DNA of 64,000 bases from Sesamum alatum (lineage: Eukaryota > Streptophyta > Magnoliopsida > Lamiales > Pedaliaceae): the NCBI GenBank assembly GCA_034509735.1, contig JACGWO010000013.1:17194136-17258135 (forward strand), in the 5' to 3' direction. The position numbers and the translations under genes are program-made. The first letter of the stretch is position 1; each line of letters starts with the position of its first letter. Below the pieces are notes generated by a model. It was not told where the DNA came from and made no database searches. It was given only the letters and a program-made list of their open reading frames with translations. This document shows positions 25,790 through 39,932 of the stretch, one piece after another.

Positions 25790-26585
25790 CTACTTTGTAG
25801 CTAATAATTCGTTGGAATTTGAAATAGCAACGGAAACACACTGCTGCAAATCAGCCAACGAAAACGATCTCCAAGACGAGAATTCCTTCTTAGAAGAAGA
25901 AGGCACCGACAAGGATCCGCCAGAATTGCACTCCGAGTTGTTCATGGCGATCGCGAGAGCCAACGTTGTTCTGCCGGAGCCGTTGGTGACCCTCTTCGAT
26001 ATGCCGCCGCCGCCGCTCCCGCTCCCCCTGAGGGGAGAGCTGCTTCTTGTTTTGTCCCAGGCGAGCAGATTTCTGCGCTTCCTCATCATGTACGCGTTCT
26101 CTGGCTTGGCGAGGTCTTTTATGGTGGATGAAGAAGACGAGGCGTCGGCTAAGCTCGCAAAAGACTTGGATTTGCCGTTGTAGAACCTTGAGATCCCCCT
26201 CCTGCATTACCACCATCTCAGACTGTAAGTGTAAGGTGATATGAATATCAGCTCAACAAATTTAACCCTTTTTTGGAAGTAAGAAAAGAAATTACCTGAT
26301 TGGTAAAACTTGCTCCAAGGTTTCCATGGCATCCAAGGGCCCTCTATAGGAGCTCTGAACCTCCTCTTCACCACCACCATCTCCCGATCTCTCCAATGAA
26401 TTCTCTTTAGAAAGATCACTGTTTTTCCCTATAGAAGATGATGAAGATTCATCATCACAACTCTCAGAAATATTCTTAGTCTTCTCGGCTTCTTCTTCCC
26501 CATCATGAGATACAACCTCCTTTTTCCCCATCAAAACCCTCTGATCTCCACTCGCAGCCTTGCTCATAACCCAGCTTGTAGGCAT
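25790..26585 (-). CDS. OXS3: OXIDATIVE STRESS 3 (OXS3)-like protein, 2 exons
   Basis: Exons on the minus strand are 26296-26585 and 25790-26201, separated by a 94-bp GT-AG intron; the product is 233 residues. OXS3-family proteins are small nuclear proteins linked to heavy-metal and oxidative stress tolerance in Arabidopsis. Seen: an acidic, serine-rich N half (poly-Ser then IGKNSD at about 47-57), then the family core GPLDAMETLEQVLPIRRG at about 82-99 running into SRFYNGKSKSFASLADASS, followed by KDLAKPENAY. The core is split by the intron at the IR/RG junction. It is convergent with the myosin, with stops about 700 bases apart. The naming rests on the core motif; the exact paralog is uncertain. 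Confidence 0.85.
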
Positions 26586-27154
26586 ATTAATTTCTCTAAA
26601 TTATTAAAGCGAATTAACCAAAGAAGAAGACGTACCTATGCGAGAGTATATACCAACAGGATATACTTTGAATAAACACTCAGAGAAAAGGGTTCGGATC
26701 GCAATCATAGTTTCTCCATTAAAGATGAGGGGGATCTAATCTAATCTAATCTATGAAGAAGAAAGCAAGGACAGAATATGAAAAGAAAAAAAAAACTAAT
26801 TATATTGTTCTAGTTGTAGGTTTTGTGTGTTGGGATTGGGATGCTGCATATCACTAGAAGAAATTCAAAGGAAGAAAAAATGGTAGAAGTAGTTGTTGGT
26901 TAGTGTGTGTATGTGTTTGTTGGATCTTAAAAGACAAAAGAGAGGAAAGTAAAAGTTAACAACAACACAAGGGAAAGGGTTCAAGCACAATTTAATATTC
27001 TTCTTTTATGGATATTATTATTATATATAAATGAAGAGGGGTGGGGTGGGGTGTTAGGTCTTATCCTGAAATCCTCATCCACTGGTTAAAGAGGAAAAGT
27101 TTAATTAAATTTAAACAAGACGAACATGTAGTTGAGTTGTACTAATAAAATTAA
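26586..27154 (-). promoter_or_regulatory. Upstream region of the OXS3-like gene
   Basis: No gene. It contains A-rich and GT-rich stretches, and a minus-strand TATATAAT-like string near 27018-27028, some 440 bases upstream of the ATG, that could be a TATA box with a long leader. Nothing more specific can be supported. Confidence 0.25.
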
Positions 27155-27587
27155 GGGTTAATTAAAGTTAGACCCCCTCTTCAAAATGTTAAATTATATT
27201 TTTTACATTGGACGAAAAATATTTGTGTCAGCAATATATATATATATATAAATAAATTTTCAAATTTGCCCCTCATTTAATTCTCATGTATATATTTTTT
27301 ATTTATGAGGGGATAAATTGAATGTGTATATATGAAGTGAAGTTAACATTATTACATTTTTTTCTCTTATAAGTACAAACTTATTACATGAAAAATGTTA
27401 AATGAGTGGTAAAATTAAAAATTTATGTAATTTTTTTGCTAACGTAAATATATTTCGTCCATATTCTAAAGGAATGGGGCAAGTGTAAACGAAGAATTTT
27501 TAGAGAGGTGTAAGTGGAATTTTGAAACTTTTTGGGGAAAAGGTATTATTTAGCATTTTTAAAAGGAGTTTAAGTGTAATTAAACCC
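27155..27587. mobile_element. MULE-type MITE with perfect 9-bp duplication
   Basis: The ends are inverted: GGGTTAATTAAA on the left and TAATTAAACCC on the right. The 9-bp direct repeat TAAAATTAA flanks it exactly at 27146-27154 and 27588-27596. A 9-bp duplication with GGG...CCC ends is the signature of the Mutator superfamily. The 433-bp body is AT-rich with a (TA)n run near 27236-27250 and no coding frame. Confidence 0.8.
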
Positions 27588-27672
27588 TAAAATTAATTAT
27601 ATACAACTAGTAATGACTAATGCTTGGATTGGATGAGAAGCTATTAAGTAGTATCTACATATTTACATTATA

Positions 27673-28122
27673 GGATAAATTACATCCACATCTTCTTAAG
27701 TTTGACATAATTATAAATACCTCCTTATTATTTGGCCAATTACAATACTCTTTTGACTTTAACTTCCGTTTAACAACGAGCCTATTCCGTTAGCCTCCGT
27801 TAGGTTTTCATCTAAATTTTGTGGTGAACTGCCCAAAATACCCTTTTGAAATATAAGTTATAATTTTATATATATTTTTAGAATTTTCTAAAATATTTTT
27901 ATGAACTAATATTCTCTATGGATTATTTATTTAATCTATTTGTAGATTTTCTTTTCACATTTTTCAAATACTTTTTTTTTAAATAAAAACTTCAACAAGG
28001 ATAAAGTAGTCTATTTACGGGCTACAATTATTTTTTATTTAAAAAGATATTTATAATTTTTAAATAATAATAAAATATTTATAATTATACCAAATTTTTA
28101 AAAAGATAGCTATAATTTAGCC
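27673..28122. mobile_element. MITE of the GGATAAATTACA family
   Basis: The left end GGATAAATTACATCCACATC is followed by TTTGACATAATTATAAAT. The right end has ATTTATAATTATACCAAA and then CTATAATTTAGCC, i.e. the same blocks inverted. The inside closely resembles the element at 4713-5162 (CCTATTCCGTTAGCCTCCG-type text). No target duplication can be recognised, so it is an older copy. Confidence 0.6.
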
Positions 28123-28289
28123 AAATCGTATGTGATAGGGGGAATAGGTGCACTTGTTGTTGGGATGGGAGTAGCAATTTTGGTGTGGGTTGACTTTGGA
28201 GGAATTGGATATAAGGTGTTGTTGAGAGAAGGGAGACAATTGATTGCTGAAATACAAACAGATGGAGCACCAATCTAAAATAATTATAA

Positions 28290-29242
28290 GGGTTAAATAC
28301 ATTTTGCACCCCTGAACTATGCATATAGTCATATTTAGGCCCCTAAAGTATAAAAGGTAACAAAAAGGCTCCTGATAAAATAATTTGACACTAAAAGGAC
28401 AAAAATGCCCTTCTCACTTATCTCCTATACATTTCATTTTATTCCCTAAATGTATTTTTATTACTTCACCAAAACTACTTTTAATAATTTAAATTTTACT
28501 CAAATTTTTTACAAAACAGTATTTAAAATTTATAACTTTTTTATTAATTATGTAATGCAAAAAATATTTACAATTGCTCTATATGCATATATGTTTTACA
28601 AAGTAAATTATTTATATTAAAAAATACATGAATGTTTTACAAAGTAAATTATTTATGTTAAAAAATACATGTAAATATGTGTAAATACATAATGTATATA
28701 AATTTATAAAAAAGTATGTTATATAACTTATAAATTTTGTTCAGGTATGTATGCATAATTAAATTATATCATATCCATACTCAAAATACTATAGAATATT
28801 ATAGATTAATTATATTATAGATTTGCATATTTTATAGTACATTATGTTCGATGTAATATTTTAAAATTGTATCAATAATTTTATTTTTGAAAAAAAGTTC
28901 AACATATATATAACAACACAAGAAAAAATTATGTAAATTTTTAAACAGTTATGTAAAAAATATAAGGGCTGTAAATTTATAGAGTTTATATAGATTCTAT
29001 ACTAATTATAAAAATAATAAATTTTGAATAGTATTTATGTTAAATATAATTTTTATAATAATTCAAATTATGTTTTAGGGGAATGATTGAAATAAACATA
29101 TTTTAGGGGTGTAAAAAATAAGGATATTTTCGTCATAAAAATATTAATCCATATCATGAGGGACCTTTTTGTTACCTTTCATACTTTAGGGGCCTAAATG
29201 CGACTATATGCATAATTTAGGGGTGCAAAGTGTATTTAACCC
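28290..29242. mobile_element. Long-TIR MULE-type element with perfect 9-bp duplication
   Basis: The left end is GGGTTAAATACATTTTGCAC and continues about 85-90 bp with blocks such as GCATATAGTC, TTTAGGCCCCTAAAGTAT and AAGGTAACAAAAAGG. The right end repeats all of these inverted and in order with few changes. The 9-bp direct repeat TAATTATAA flanks it at 28281-28289 and 29243-29251. The 953-bp interior is very AT-rich with no transposase. Terminal inverted repeats of this length plus a 9-bp duplication fit a non-autonomous Mutator-like element. Confidence 0.85.
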
Positions 29243-29965
29243 TAATTATAATAATGTTGATTGAGATTGAGATGGGACAAATCAAAATCAGCTAGCTACC
29301 AATAATTTGATTTTTTCAAACGAGTCGTATACTTTACTGGATTGATTCAAATATTACTGTATATTTGGATTGATCCAACAAAATCTTCCATTTATTTCAA
29401 TGGATGACGGCCCCATATTTATCCGTTTGGCCCGCAAAAATTCCATATTATTTATCAAGATTGGGAGGCTAAGATTCACTTATCCTGCTCAGTCCCATTT
29501 TTGGCTCTTCAACCTTTTTTTATGTTTTCATCCTTGGTTTTTGACAAGATTATATAAATTAACTAATACAAATTTATTTTTGTATTTTTTTAAAGAATTA
29601 ATTGTCACATTTTAATAATTTCTAGCTTTAACTCGATTGCATCTTGAAAAATTATTTAACTCGATTGCATTATGGGAAATTATTAATCAAGTGGAATGCT
29701 TATCCCAAACACCCCCCATTTTATCATTTATTTTACCCTACCTAAAAAATTTCAATCAGAAAAAAAAAAAAGTCTTAAATTTGGTTGGAAATTAGCTGTT
29801 GGTTTAATTTAACCTCAAGAATTTAGTAGCAATTATGTCTGGTCATTGCCAACAATATATTCCTCTATAAAGTCAAGTCATAAAGAGTAAAGTTTCAATT
29901 ATCTATTTATGTGGGGCCCACCTGCACTTCACTTGCCCAAGGATAAGATTATCACATCTTTGCCC

Positions 29966-30001
<36 letters not shown>

Positions 30002-30120
30002 ATTCACCCCATCTTCTAAAACATTATCAAATCCATATAATCTCATAAATTACAAATATTCTAATTGTTGTAACTGAATTCAGTTACATCATATTAATTA
30101 TGTAATAACCTTAAATTTAA
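29243..30120. repeat. Intergenic DNA with a (CT)n microsatellite
   Basis: No gene in this stretch. A clean (CT)15 run lies at 29969-29998, followed by ATAATTCACCCC. It could act as a GAGA-type element, but no adjacent gene start is visible. Confidence 0.6.
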
Positions 30121-30516
30121 GGGTAAATTGCAACCACCTCCCATGAAATTTGGCATAATTACAAATACTTTTTGAGATTTGTAATTTTTAACCAAAAGCA
30201 TGAAATTGATCATTTTGCCCTTGAATTTTTTTAGTTATAATTGTAGAAAAATTAATCGAGGAAAATTACATTATTGCTTCTCTAGTAAAAAACTTAAGAA
30301 ACCTCTCCCTGTGCATTGTAGTCCAAAAAAATTCAAAAAAACTTTAAAAATAATTCAGCTTGCATAAGGGCATTTTGGTCAATTCACTCATAAAATGGAT
30401 GGAAATGAGTTATTTGTTAGACGGTTACAAACCTCAGGGGGGTATCAGTAATTTTTCAAACAATGAGGGGTATTTGTAATTAGCCAAACCTTGAGGGAGG
30501 TAACTATAATTTATCC
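30121..30516. mobile_element. MULE-type MITE with perfect 9-bp duplication
   Basis: The left end is GGGTAAATTGCAACCACCTC then TTTGGCATAATTACAAATAC. The right end, reversed, gives GGATAAATTATAGTTACCTC then GGTTTGGCTAATTACAAATA. TAAATTTAA flanks both sides exactly (30112-30120 and 30517-30525). At 396 bp it is short and non-coding. The copy at 61086-61528 is a close relative with the same internal text. Confidence 0.85.
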
Positions 30517-30580
30517 TAAATTTAAAGAAAATGATTATTCACATTGTAAGTACACCTTTGCCTAATTTAATTTGAATATA

Positions 30581-30975
30581 GGGTACATTACAACTATTTA
30601 CCCTGAGATTTGACATAATTATGTAGTTTTTTAGACGGAGACGTGAAAAGTACTACTTTACTTTGCGATTTTTTTTATTTAAAAGAAAAATAGAAAAACT
30701 GTAAAAAAATCTGAGGGTGAAAAATAAATAATCCATAAAGAATATTAATCCTCCATAGAAATATTTTAGATTTGTTTTTTAAAAAAATATAAAATTATAA
30801 TTTATAATCTAAAAGGGAATTTCGGACAGTTCATTACAAAAATTGGATGAAAACTTAATGGAATGAGCTCGTTGTTAGATGCCTGTTAAAGTCAGGGGAA
30901 TATTTTATAATTTTTTAAATAATAATAAAGTATTTATAATTATGTTAAATTTTAAGAGATGCGAAAATTTTTGAG
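30581..30975. mobile_element. Degraded MITE of the same family
   Basis: The left end GGGTACATTACAACTATTTA is followed by TTTGACATAATTATGTAG. On the right are AAGTATTTATAATTATG and a decayed edge near 30975. Internal text resembles the elements at 4713 and 27673. It has no recognisable duplication; the right border is approximate. Confidence 0.45.
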
Positions 30976-32249
30976 CAAGTAATATCATTTTAGGTTGTTG
31001 GGCCCATTGAAGAAATCAAGAAATTATATATAAATATAAGAAGTTGGGCCCGGATCCGATTTGACGGGCCCGGGCATCTAAGACAGGTCCTCCTCAATTT
31101 ATGATAACTGCCTGCCAGAATTTGATACGACCACGTTTTATTAAAGCAGTTGGGAATTATCACCAGATAACATTTAATATTATTCACTCACATGCTGATG
31201 ACTCACCCCACCTGTACGGACACACATACACAAAAAAAAAAAAAAAAAAAATTGCTCCCCCCCCCCCAATTATTTGTACAATCGTCAATATTTTATTATT
31301 ATTTATTATTGCAAAATTACATGACACGTAGAAGAAATAAGAATAATATTATTATTCAATACCCATCGGGATGGGGAACAACACCCTAACAGTTTGGGCT
31401 TCAATATCTCTTTTTATGAGTCTTGTGATTCAGACTCTACAATATGTGTCGGGATGATAATAAGTTTGAATTGGACCCAAACTCGAACTCAGATTCAATT
31501 GGGCGTGTTTTGAAGTCTTAAATGGTTCCGCTCTTAGAAGTTTGGCCCCGAATTCGCCCGATTATTGTTTCTTTGTATATTATATATATACTTATATAAA
31601 ATATATATTTGTTCATGTATAAAATATGCGTATAATTTATTTATATTTACATATAACACATAAACCCATATATTTATAGATTAAAACAATGATATAAATA
31701 GTTTATGAACGTTTTAATGCTTATATAAGTAACCCACATTCTAAAATTTTCAATATTTTAGTGCTTTTGCACATGTAAGTTTACAAAAAAAATAAAAAAT
31801 AAAATAACCTTTCAATAATATTATTATCTCATATTTATAAAGTTATAGTAGTATTATTTTAAATATATATATATATATATTATTTTAATATTATAAAATA
31901 TTAATCGAATCTGTCTGATCCAATCAAATGGGCCCAAAATTTTCTTGGCAAGACGGGTCTAGGCTTTGGCAAACCCGCCCCGGTGCCATCCTTCGTGTCT
32001 GCGTGAGTGGATGCGTGTTTGGGAGGAAAAAAAAAAACAAGACTATCATAATGAAAGTTTTAATATACAAGAACCTCAAATTATGCTGCAGCACAAAGGA
32101 AAAACAGCTTAATTGGGCATCCTATTCCTGTTCTTATTCCTATTCCTAGTAGCTAGCTGTTGTATCAACATGCAACCTAATTTTCACAGCAAAACTATAT
32201 ATAGTACAAATCAAGTTATTGATGTAGAACTAAAGCAAAAGATTGATCA
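30976..32249. other. Intergenic DNA 3' of the endoglucanase gene
   Basis: No gene. It includes A-rich and C-rich homopolymers at about 31233-31267, an (AT)n run near 31863-31881, and scattered GGGCCC-rich patches (31047-31075 and 31930-31990) that look like remnants of the hAT-like GGTGCCA class. The last about 200 bases are probably the 3' untranslated region of the endoglucanase gene. Confidence 0.4.
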
Positions 32250-34546
<2,297 letters not shown>

Positions 34547-34576
34547 TTAGGCTGTCTTGACAACCAATGGACTCTT

Positions 34577-34582
34577 CTTATA
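34577..34582 (-). promoter_or_regulatory. Possible TATA box of the endoglucanase gene
   Basis: On the minus strand TATAAG lies about 180 bases upstream of the ATG at 34396, in a plausible position for a plant core promoter with a leader of about 150 bases. No in-frame ATG lies in the part of the leader I checked. Confidence 0.3.
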
Positions 34583-34892
34583 ACTGAACGTTGAGAGTCA
34601 AACGTTGTACTTGCTTGCCTTTTTTTTCTCAAATTCTATCAGCTTCCTTCTTTTAGCATAACAGAAATATTTTGATGATATGTATATTTAATCTTGAGTA
34701 TCGTATGTACCCCATATTTCCACGTCATCATCCAAAAATAAGCATAAATCCCCAACGGAGAAACATGACATCCTTTTTAGTTACAAATGTTACATCCTAA
34801 ATCCCTGCAAGCAGGATCTCTTGGTTACTAACGTTGCATCCTAAATCCATGCAGCAGCAGGAGGATCCCCAATCCGTATATGTACTTAAGAA

Positions 34893-35540
34893 TAGGGGTG
34901 GCGCGGGTCGGATTTTCCGGGTTTTTCGAGTCGGGTACCCAATTTTGTCAAGTAGTATATTTAGGTACCCGATACCAACTCGATAAAGTCGGATACTCGT
35001 TAAAGTTGGGTACTCGAAATCGAATACCCGATATATTATTTTTCTTTTTGTAATTTAAATGCGATTAAAAGTAGGAGCAACAAAAATATATTTAAAAGCA
35101 TGTCTTTTTTTTTTTTTTTTTTGATAATTTTATACTTATAAATTATAATTTGTTGCATTGTGTTGATATGATTTTTTAAAAATATTATACAAAAATTTAA
35201 TATCAAACTATGATATTAATTCATTAATGTTTAAGAATAGTATAATATCACAATTAAGTCAAAGTATATAATTGTAAAAATAATTCGATTCATAATATAA
35301 TTAACTTTATAAGTAGATCAATCAACTCACATATCATTTTCTTTTTTATTTTAGTACTTTATTAGTAACAACATATAATTATATTTTCTTTATTTATTTG
35401 TAATTTTGAATTTTGATTTTATTTTTTAATTAAATATTGAGTAACCAATTAATCCAATCGGATAATTTTTTAATACCCGATAATCAATTCGATTGATTCA
35501 AAATCGGATTTAGATAACCCAAAATTCAAAAAATCTTGTT
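34893..35540. repeat. Remnant of a hAT-like element (one end clear)
   Basis: The left side begins AGGGGTGGCGCGGGTCGGA, matching the hAT-like edge seen at 3558-4214 and at many plant AGGGGTGGCA ends. It continues with CGGGTACCC and CTCGATAAAGTCGG words. The right side has AATACCCGATAATCAATTCG and CAAAATCGGATTTAG but no mirrored AGGGGTG edge. It is probably truncated. No duplication found. Confidence 0.4.
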
Positions 35541-36300
35541 TCCGGACGGTATTTATTGTCTTAAGTGACGACTATATTTTCGTCGAAAAAGCAACAAGAA
35601 ATTTCTTGTTGTATCTGTTGTTTTAAGTGACTATATATTTGTCCAAGTAGTGACATCAACCGAGGATAACACTTTGTTGTTTCGCCCAATTTAAGGAGAG
35701 GGGAATGTCAGCAATCATGTTCGGAAGTTAAAATCTGGGCGTATTTGTTTCCAGAATCGATGGTGTTCAATCCATATATTACTTGTCAAACATGCTGCTG
35801 CACTTCCTTAGACAGAAGAATCAAAACATAATATGTTGTCACAAGAAAGGAGGAATGCAAAAGCATCAGTAGAGATAAGAGTAGTAGGTAAATGAACTCT
35901 GAAAATAACAATAATTCATTCCTGTCCTACAATAGTTATAGTTGGAAGTGGGACAACAATTGCAAATCCCTCCCCTGGGTCTGGCTACAAAGAATCATGG
36001 GAATATAAGTGAAAACTAGTAGTAAATCTATCTTTTATAAGAAACCCAGCTAAAATATTAGGGCTTGCTTGATGGTATTGACTACAGCCTGTTTTGTGTA
36101 CCTCTAACACCATCGAGAGAACTTGAACAAGGTTCAGCAGCAGCAGCATGTACAACCAGATGGAAATGAACGAGAGGCATATATAGTAGTGCCTAGAAAT
36201 AAAAGCTCCCAATAATTTCCCGGTCTCCAATTTTTCATGATTTCCAAGAATTTAGTCGCATCAGATTCTTCGGTGTTTATAGCAGGCACCCGAAAGAGGT
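35541..36300. other. 3' flank of the FAP2-like gene
   Basis: No separate gene can be supported. The part nearest 36300 is probably the 3' untranslated region of the minus-strand FAP2-like gene. Confidence 0.4.
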
Positions 36301-39300
36301 TCAACACATCCTAATGATACTTGCTACATTCTTCCCTATCTCCTCTTTCGTTTGCTCGCACACAGGAATCTCACCTATGTACATGTCAAAAAAGGCCCCT
36401 GTATGCATAGAGAAAATATGTCAAACTTCCCAATTTTGTATTACAACATGCTCTTCTTTTTCATTCTCTTTTCAATAAATTGTGCCCAGTTTGTAAATAC
36501 CACACTGCCAGACAGTTATATATAATAATGAGTAGAGAGATACTCGGAAGAACACTTACTGCATAAATCTTTGCTTTTGACTGCTCCAACATTATTTCCG
36601 CCAACTGCACAAATAAATGTTACATTGTCAAGATGTCAATTTTAGAAAGGTTTTCTTATGAGATCAATGCTTATTGTATATGGTTCCTTCTAAGATACTC
36701 AGAGCAAAGGAACATCCGGAAACTCCATAGGTTCAAATAATCAAAAACTTATCAAAGAAATGGCACTAGGAGAATTTATGGAGGCAGTAGTTCTTCACAG
36801 CCATTGTAGTGCTGCTCACCTTCAGTAATTAGATGGCCATCAGCTGTACGCCGGAAATTGATTGTTGTACCCTGGACATTTTTCCTTGTGTCATGATTGA
36901 GCTCTTTAAAACCCAAAAGTTGAGTAAAATGATTGACCAAATTATTCATACCACATGTAAGGAAATATCCTGAGAGAACATAGAACCAAATTCTTGTAGG
37001 CAGCTAAAATCAGCATCTGGATTTGTCTGAAAAGAACAAAATTTTTTCAGTAACAAGACTTCAGAAATATTGTTCAGGATCAAGCAAAATTAGAATAGGC
37101 TCACTCTTATTAATCGGGCTCGCAGGGACTTCTCAAAGGCACTACAAGAGAGAAATAATGAAATGAATAAAAATGTTCATAATTCATTATAAGAATTTCA
37201 AATATGTCCTTTTCTCTGGTTGCTTCATTTGATTCAAATCTTAATTTTGTGAAGATATCAGACAAGAATTAGACTTGATAAGGAGGCTATTCAGCAGCAA
37301 ATGATAATGCTAATCCTGACTGCTTTAGCTTATCTCAGACATGGGAAGAATCCAAGAATTCGAAGTTCTACCCAAGCTTTTTCCTTTTAACATTTTTTTT
37401 CACCTGTGATCAACATATATATAGCCATTCACAATTCATATTTCACACACCGCAACAGGAGTCAACTTACTCTTTCACAGTACCGATTTTGATTCCATTG
37501 CAACTAACGACAAGCCTAACTGTCATGTTGATATCCTCCCTGCAACATGCATGAGAATTTTAGTGAAAAGAAGTAATGTTCTCCTCTATCTTCTTTAACT
37601 ATCTAATGACATGTTTGCATGTGTCGGACATGCACAGTTTACAAGTATGGACAAATTGCATATTTAAGTAAATTATACATTAAATAATATTTAAATTCCG
37701 ATTTTTTATATAAATATAAAAAAAATTCTTTAATTTTTGAAAAAATCAATTTATAAAAAAAAAATTAAAAAAAATACAGGCGACGGTGACGGCGACGGCC
37801 ACCATCGCCGTCGCCCAGGCCACCAACCGTCGTGGTCGCCCCACATGAAGCGGTCGCCCAGACGATCTCCGAGCAACCGCTGTCAGCGGTCGCCCACATA
37901 AGGCTGGTGTGCATGGTTTTACAAAACACAGGGGGTTCTTTGCTTATTTTCAAAACACAGGGGAGTTTTTAGCTGACTTTTGAAAACACCGGGGGATAAT
38001 ATGCAATTTGTCCTAAAGCTATTGACAATTTTGCAACCAGGCTTTAATAACTGAAGAATTTGCAGCACATGATTGCAAATGTTTAAAAGTTTATTACAAC
38101 ATGCTCCACATACATTTTGTATGTTCAAGAAGACAACTCAGACCAACAGGAATGTGCCGCAGCGCACAATATTATGAGTCATTAGATGTACACATGGATC
38201 GTCCATTAACAACACCAGACATAATTGAACATCTTTATAAATCATAATATGCCATGGCCCATGGATTATGCTGACAATACCAACTGCTTCTGAAGATCGT
38301 CTAAACAAAATATCGGAACTCATATAATATCACAAGCATACCCATTTATCAAAGCATTAAATTAATTTGCGAACAGTGCAACAAACCTCAGAAGATCTTG
38401 ATAGAAGTCTTGGCGCTTGTTCAATTCATATTCCGGGATGCAAGCATACTTCGGGCCCAATTTCTCACAGACATCAAATGGATGAACATCTGTTCGAAAA
38501 GCAAATGTGTAAATATTTGGGAGCAAATATAATAAGCTAAAAGGAGTCAACAGGAGGCTAACTTACAGAAGCCAAATGCATAGACTTTCAGAGATTTGAT
38601 TCTTACTATGGTCATTGTTCTTGATCCCGTGCCAACAAGGACCTGATAGTTAGGCAGTATTTCCAAGAAAATTAGCCGATAGAAGAAAACCAAAGATCAA
38701 ATAGAAACTGAAAAGGAAGAGTTAAATAAGGCATAAATTATATAAATAGAGTCATGTCAGGACTACCTCTACGGAATACCCAATAATTGAAGTCTAAATT
38801 GGAGAGTGAAAACAGTTTCTCTTATTATTTTGCTTTTAAGAGAAGAGCGTGTGTGTATATATATAGATATAAATAGGAACAGAACTGAGAAGAGAGGATA
38901 ACTCATGTCACAAGCATAGCAAGCTTCACCTCAATATTTTCCTTGAGGATGTTTTTACCATTACAATATCAAAAGTGTCAAGTACTTCCAGCGCATCAGC
39001 ATTGATCAAAGAGGTCTAATAAAGTATTGATATGCAAGTAAACTAAAATGATATGCATAAAATTCAAATTAAATGCACTTACCTCCGGAGTGAAGCTGGG
39101 ATTACTTTCTCCAGATATAGTCTTGTCCAACATAGTTGGGAATTCAACGCCAGTTCTAGGCTCAACTGTCTTGGACCAAGCTAAACTCTGAAGATAAAGA
39201 TCAGTGCAGGGTCCACATCCTCGATTTTCAATCTCACATGGCCTTTGGTCCATGCATATCTGTGCTTCCACAGAACTGGTCTCCAATGGAGCGGCTAGGA

Positions 39301-39927
39301 TATTTGAAGGGCTAAAAAGCAAGGGCAAAATCAGAAAGTTATAAAAAGGGGGAAAAAACAAATAATGTGAAAGTCAAATGCCTACAAATTCCTACGTGGT
39401 CCATTGGAAGGAAGAGCTTACACATTAGTGAATGGCGGTACCAGTGCAGCCGCTAATGAGAGCACTGGGAACGACTGAAGCCGTTCAGCTTGTCTGCAAA
39501 TTTGCTTCAGAGCAAAACTAGATATCTTACCAAACACCACCGGAATAGCTGATTTCCTTCTATGTCTTGAATTCCGGAAAAATCCTGTTAAATCACGTCT
39601 TACAGAAGAAATGTGCTTTACTCGTGTTGATGAATTTGAGCAACTGGAATGAGAACGAATATGATGACCAGGTAATTTCTGCCTCATATTGGAACTTGAC
39701 CCACCAGCAAACCATATAACTAGAGCACCAGCGAACTTTGACATGCAATTGAAAGCTTCTTGAAGAGCCAAACTTCCAGGCACAAAAATATATCTTGAGT
39801 TGTCAACAAACGAAGTAATATGGGAGAGCCAATGAACCCCCAAACTGTGTGGAAGAAGGGGATCCATAGGAAAAATGCCACTTGAACTGCCATCTGGTTC
39901 GATGAAGAATAACCAATTATTTCCCAT
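36301..39927 (-). CDS. FAP2: Chalcone-isomerase-like fatty-acid-binding protein (FAP2-like)
   Basis: Non-catalytic relative of chalcone isomerase; the Arabidopsis FAP proteins bind fatty acids and are plastid-linked. Minus-strand exons: 39422-39927, 39083-39311, 38567-38642, 38387-38489, 37471-37539, 37105-37141, 36952-37026, 36820-36871, 36560-36604, 36301-36398; all GT-AG, joining in frame to 429 residues. The N-terminal 218 residues include a basic stretch, LSLAAALVPPF near 155-165, and CMDQRPCEIENRGCGPC near 188-204. The CHI fold starts near VEPRTGVEFPTMLD at 218-231 and continues through VLVGTGSRTMTI, YVHPFDVCEKLGPKY, EDINMTVRLVVSCNGIKIG, TNPDADFSCLQEFGS, RTADGHLITE and AFFDMYIGEIPVCEQTKEEI. 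I recognise the order and text as the At2g26310 type. Intron 4 (37540-38386) carries a transposon. Confidence 0.9.
37649..38013. mobile_element. Inverted-repeat element in FAP2-like intron 4
   Basis: Edges mirror each other: GGACAAATTGCATATT on the left and AATATGCAATTTGTCC on the right. The middle has a patch rich in GCGACGGCGACGG-like words on both strands (37782-37905), unlike the AT-rich intron around it, and then two near-repeats of AAAACACAGGGG. The flanking 9-mers TACAAGTAT and TAAAGCTAT agree at only six positions, so the duplication is uncertain. Confidence 0.6.
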
Positions 39928-39932
39928 ATGGA

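Noticed and set aside
25812..26183. 123-residue plus-strand open frame
   Set aside because: It is the antisense shadow of OXS3-like exon 2, whose own frame has the family core and a proper splice junction.
31928..32149. 73-residue plus-strand open frame
   Set aside because: It overlaps GC-rich repeat debris and the likely endoglucanase 3' untranslated region; no domain.
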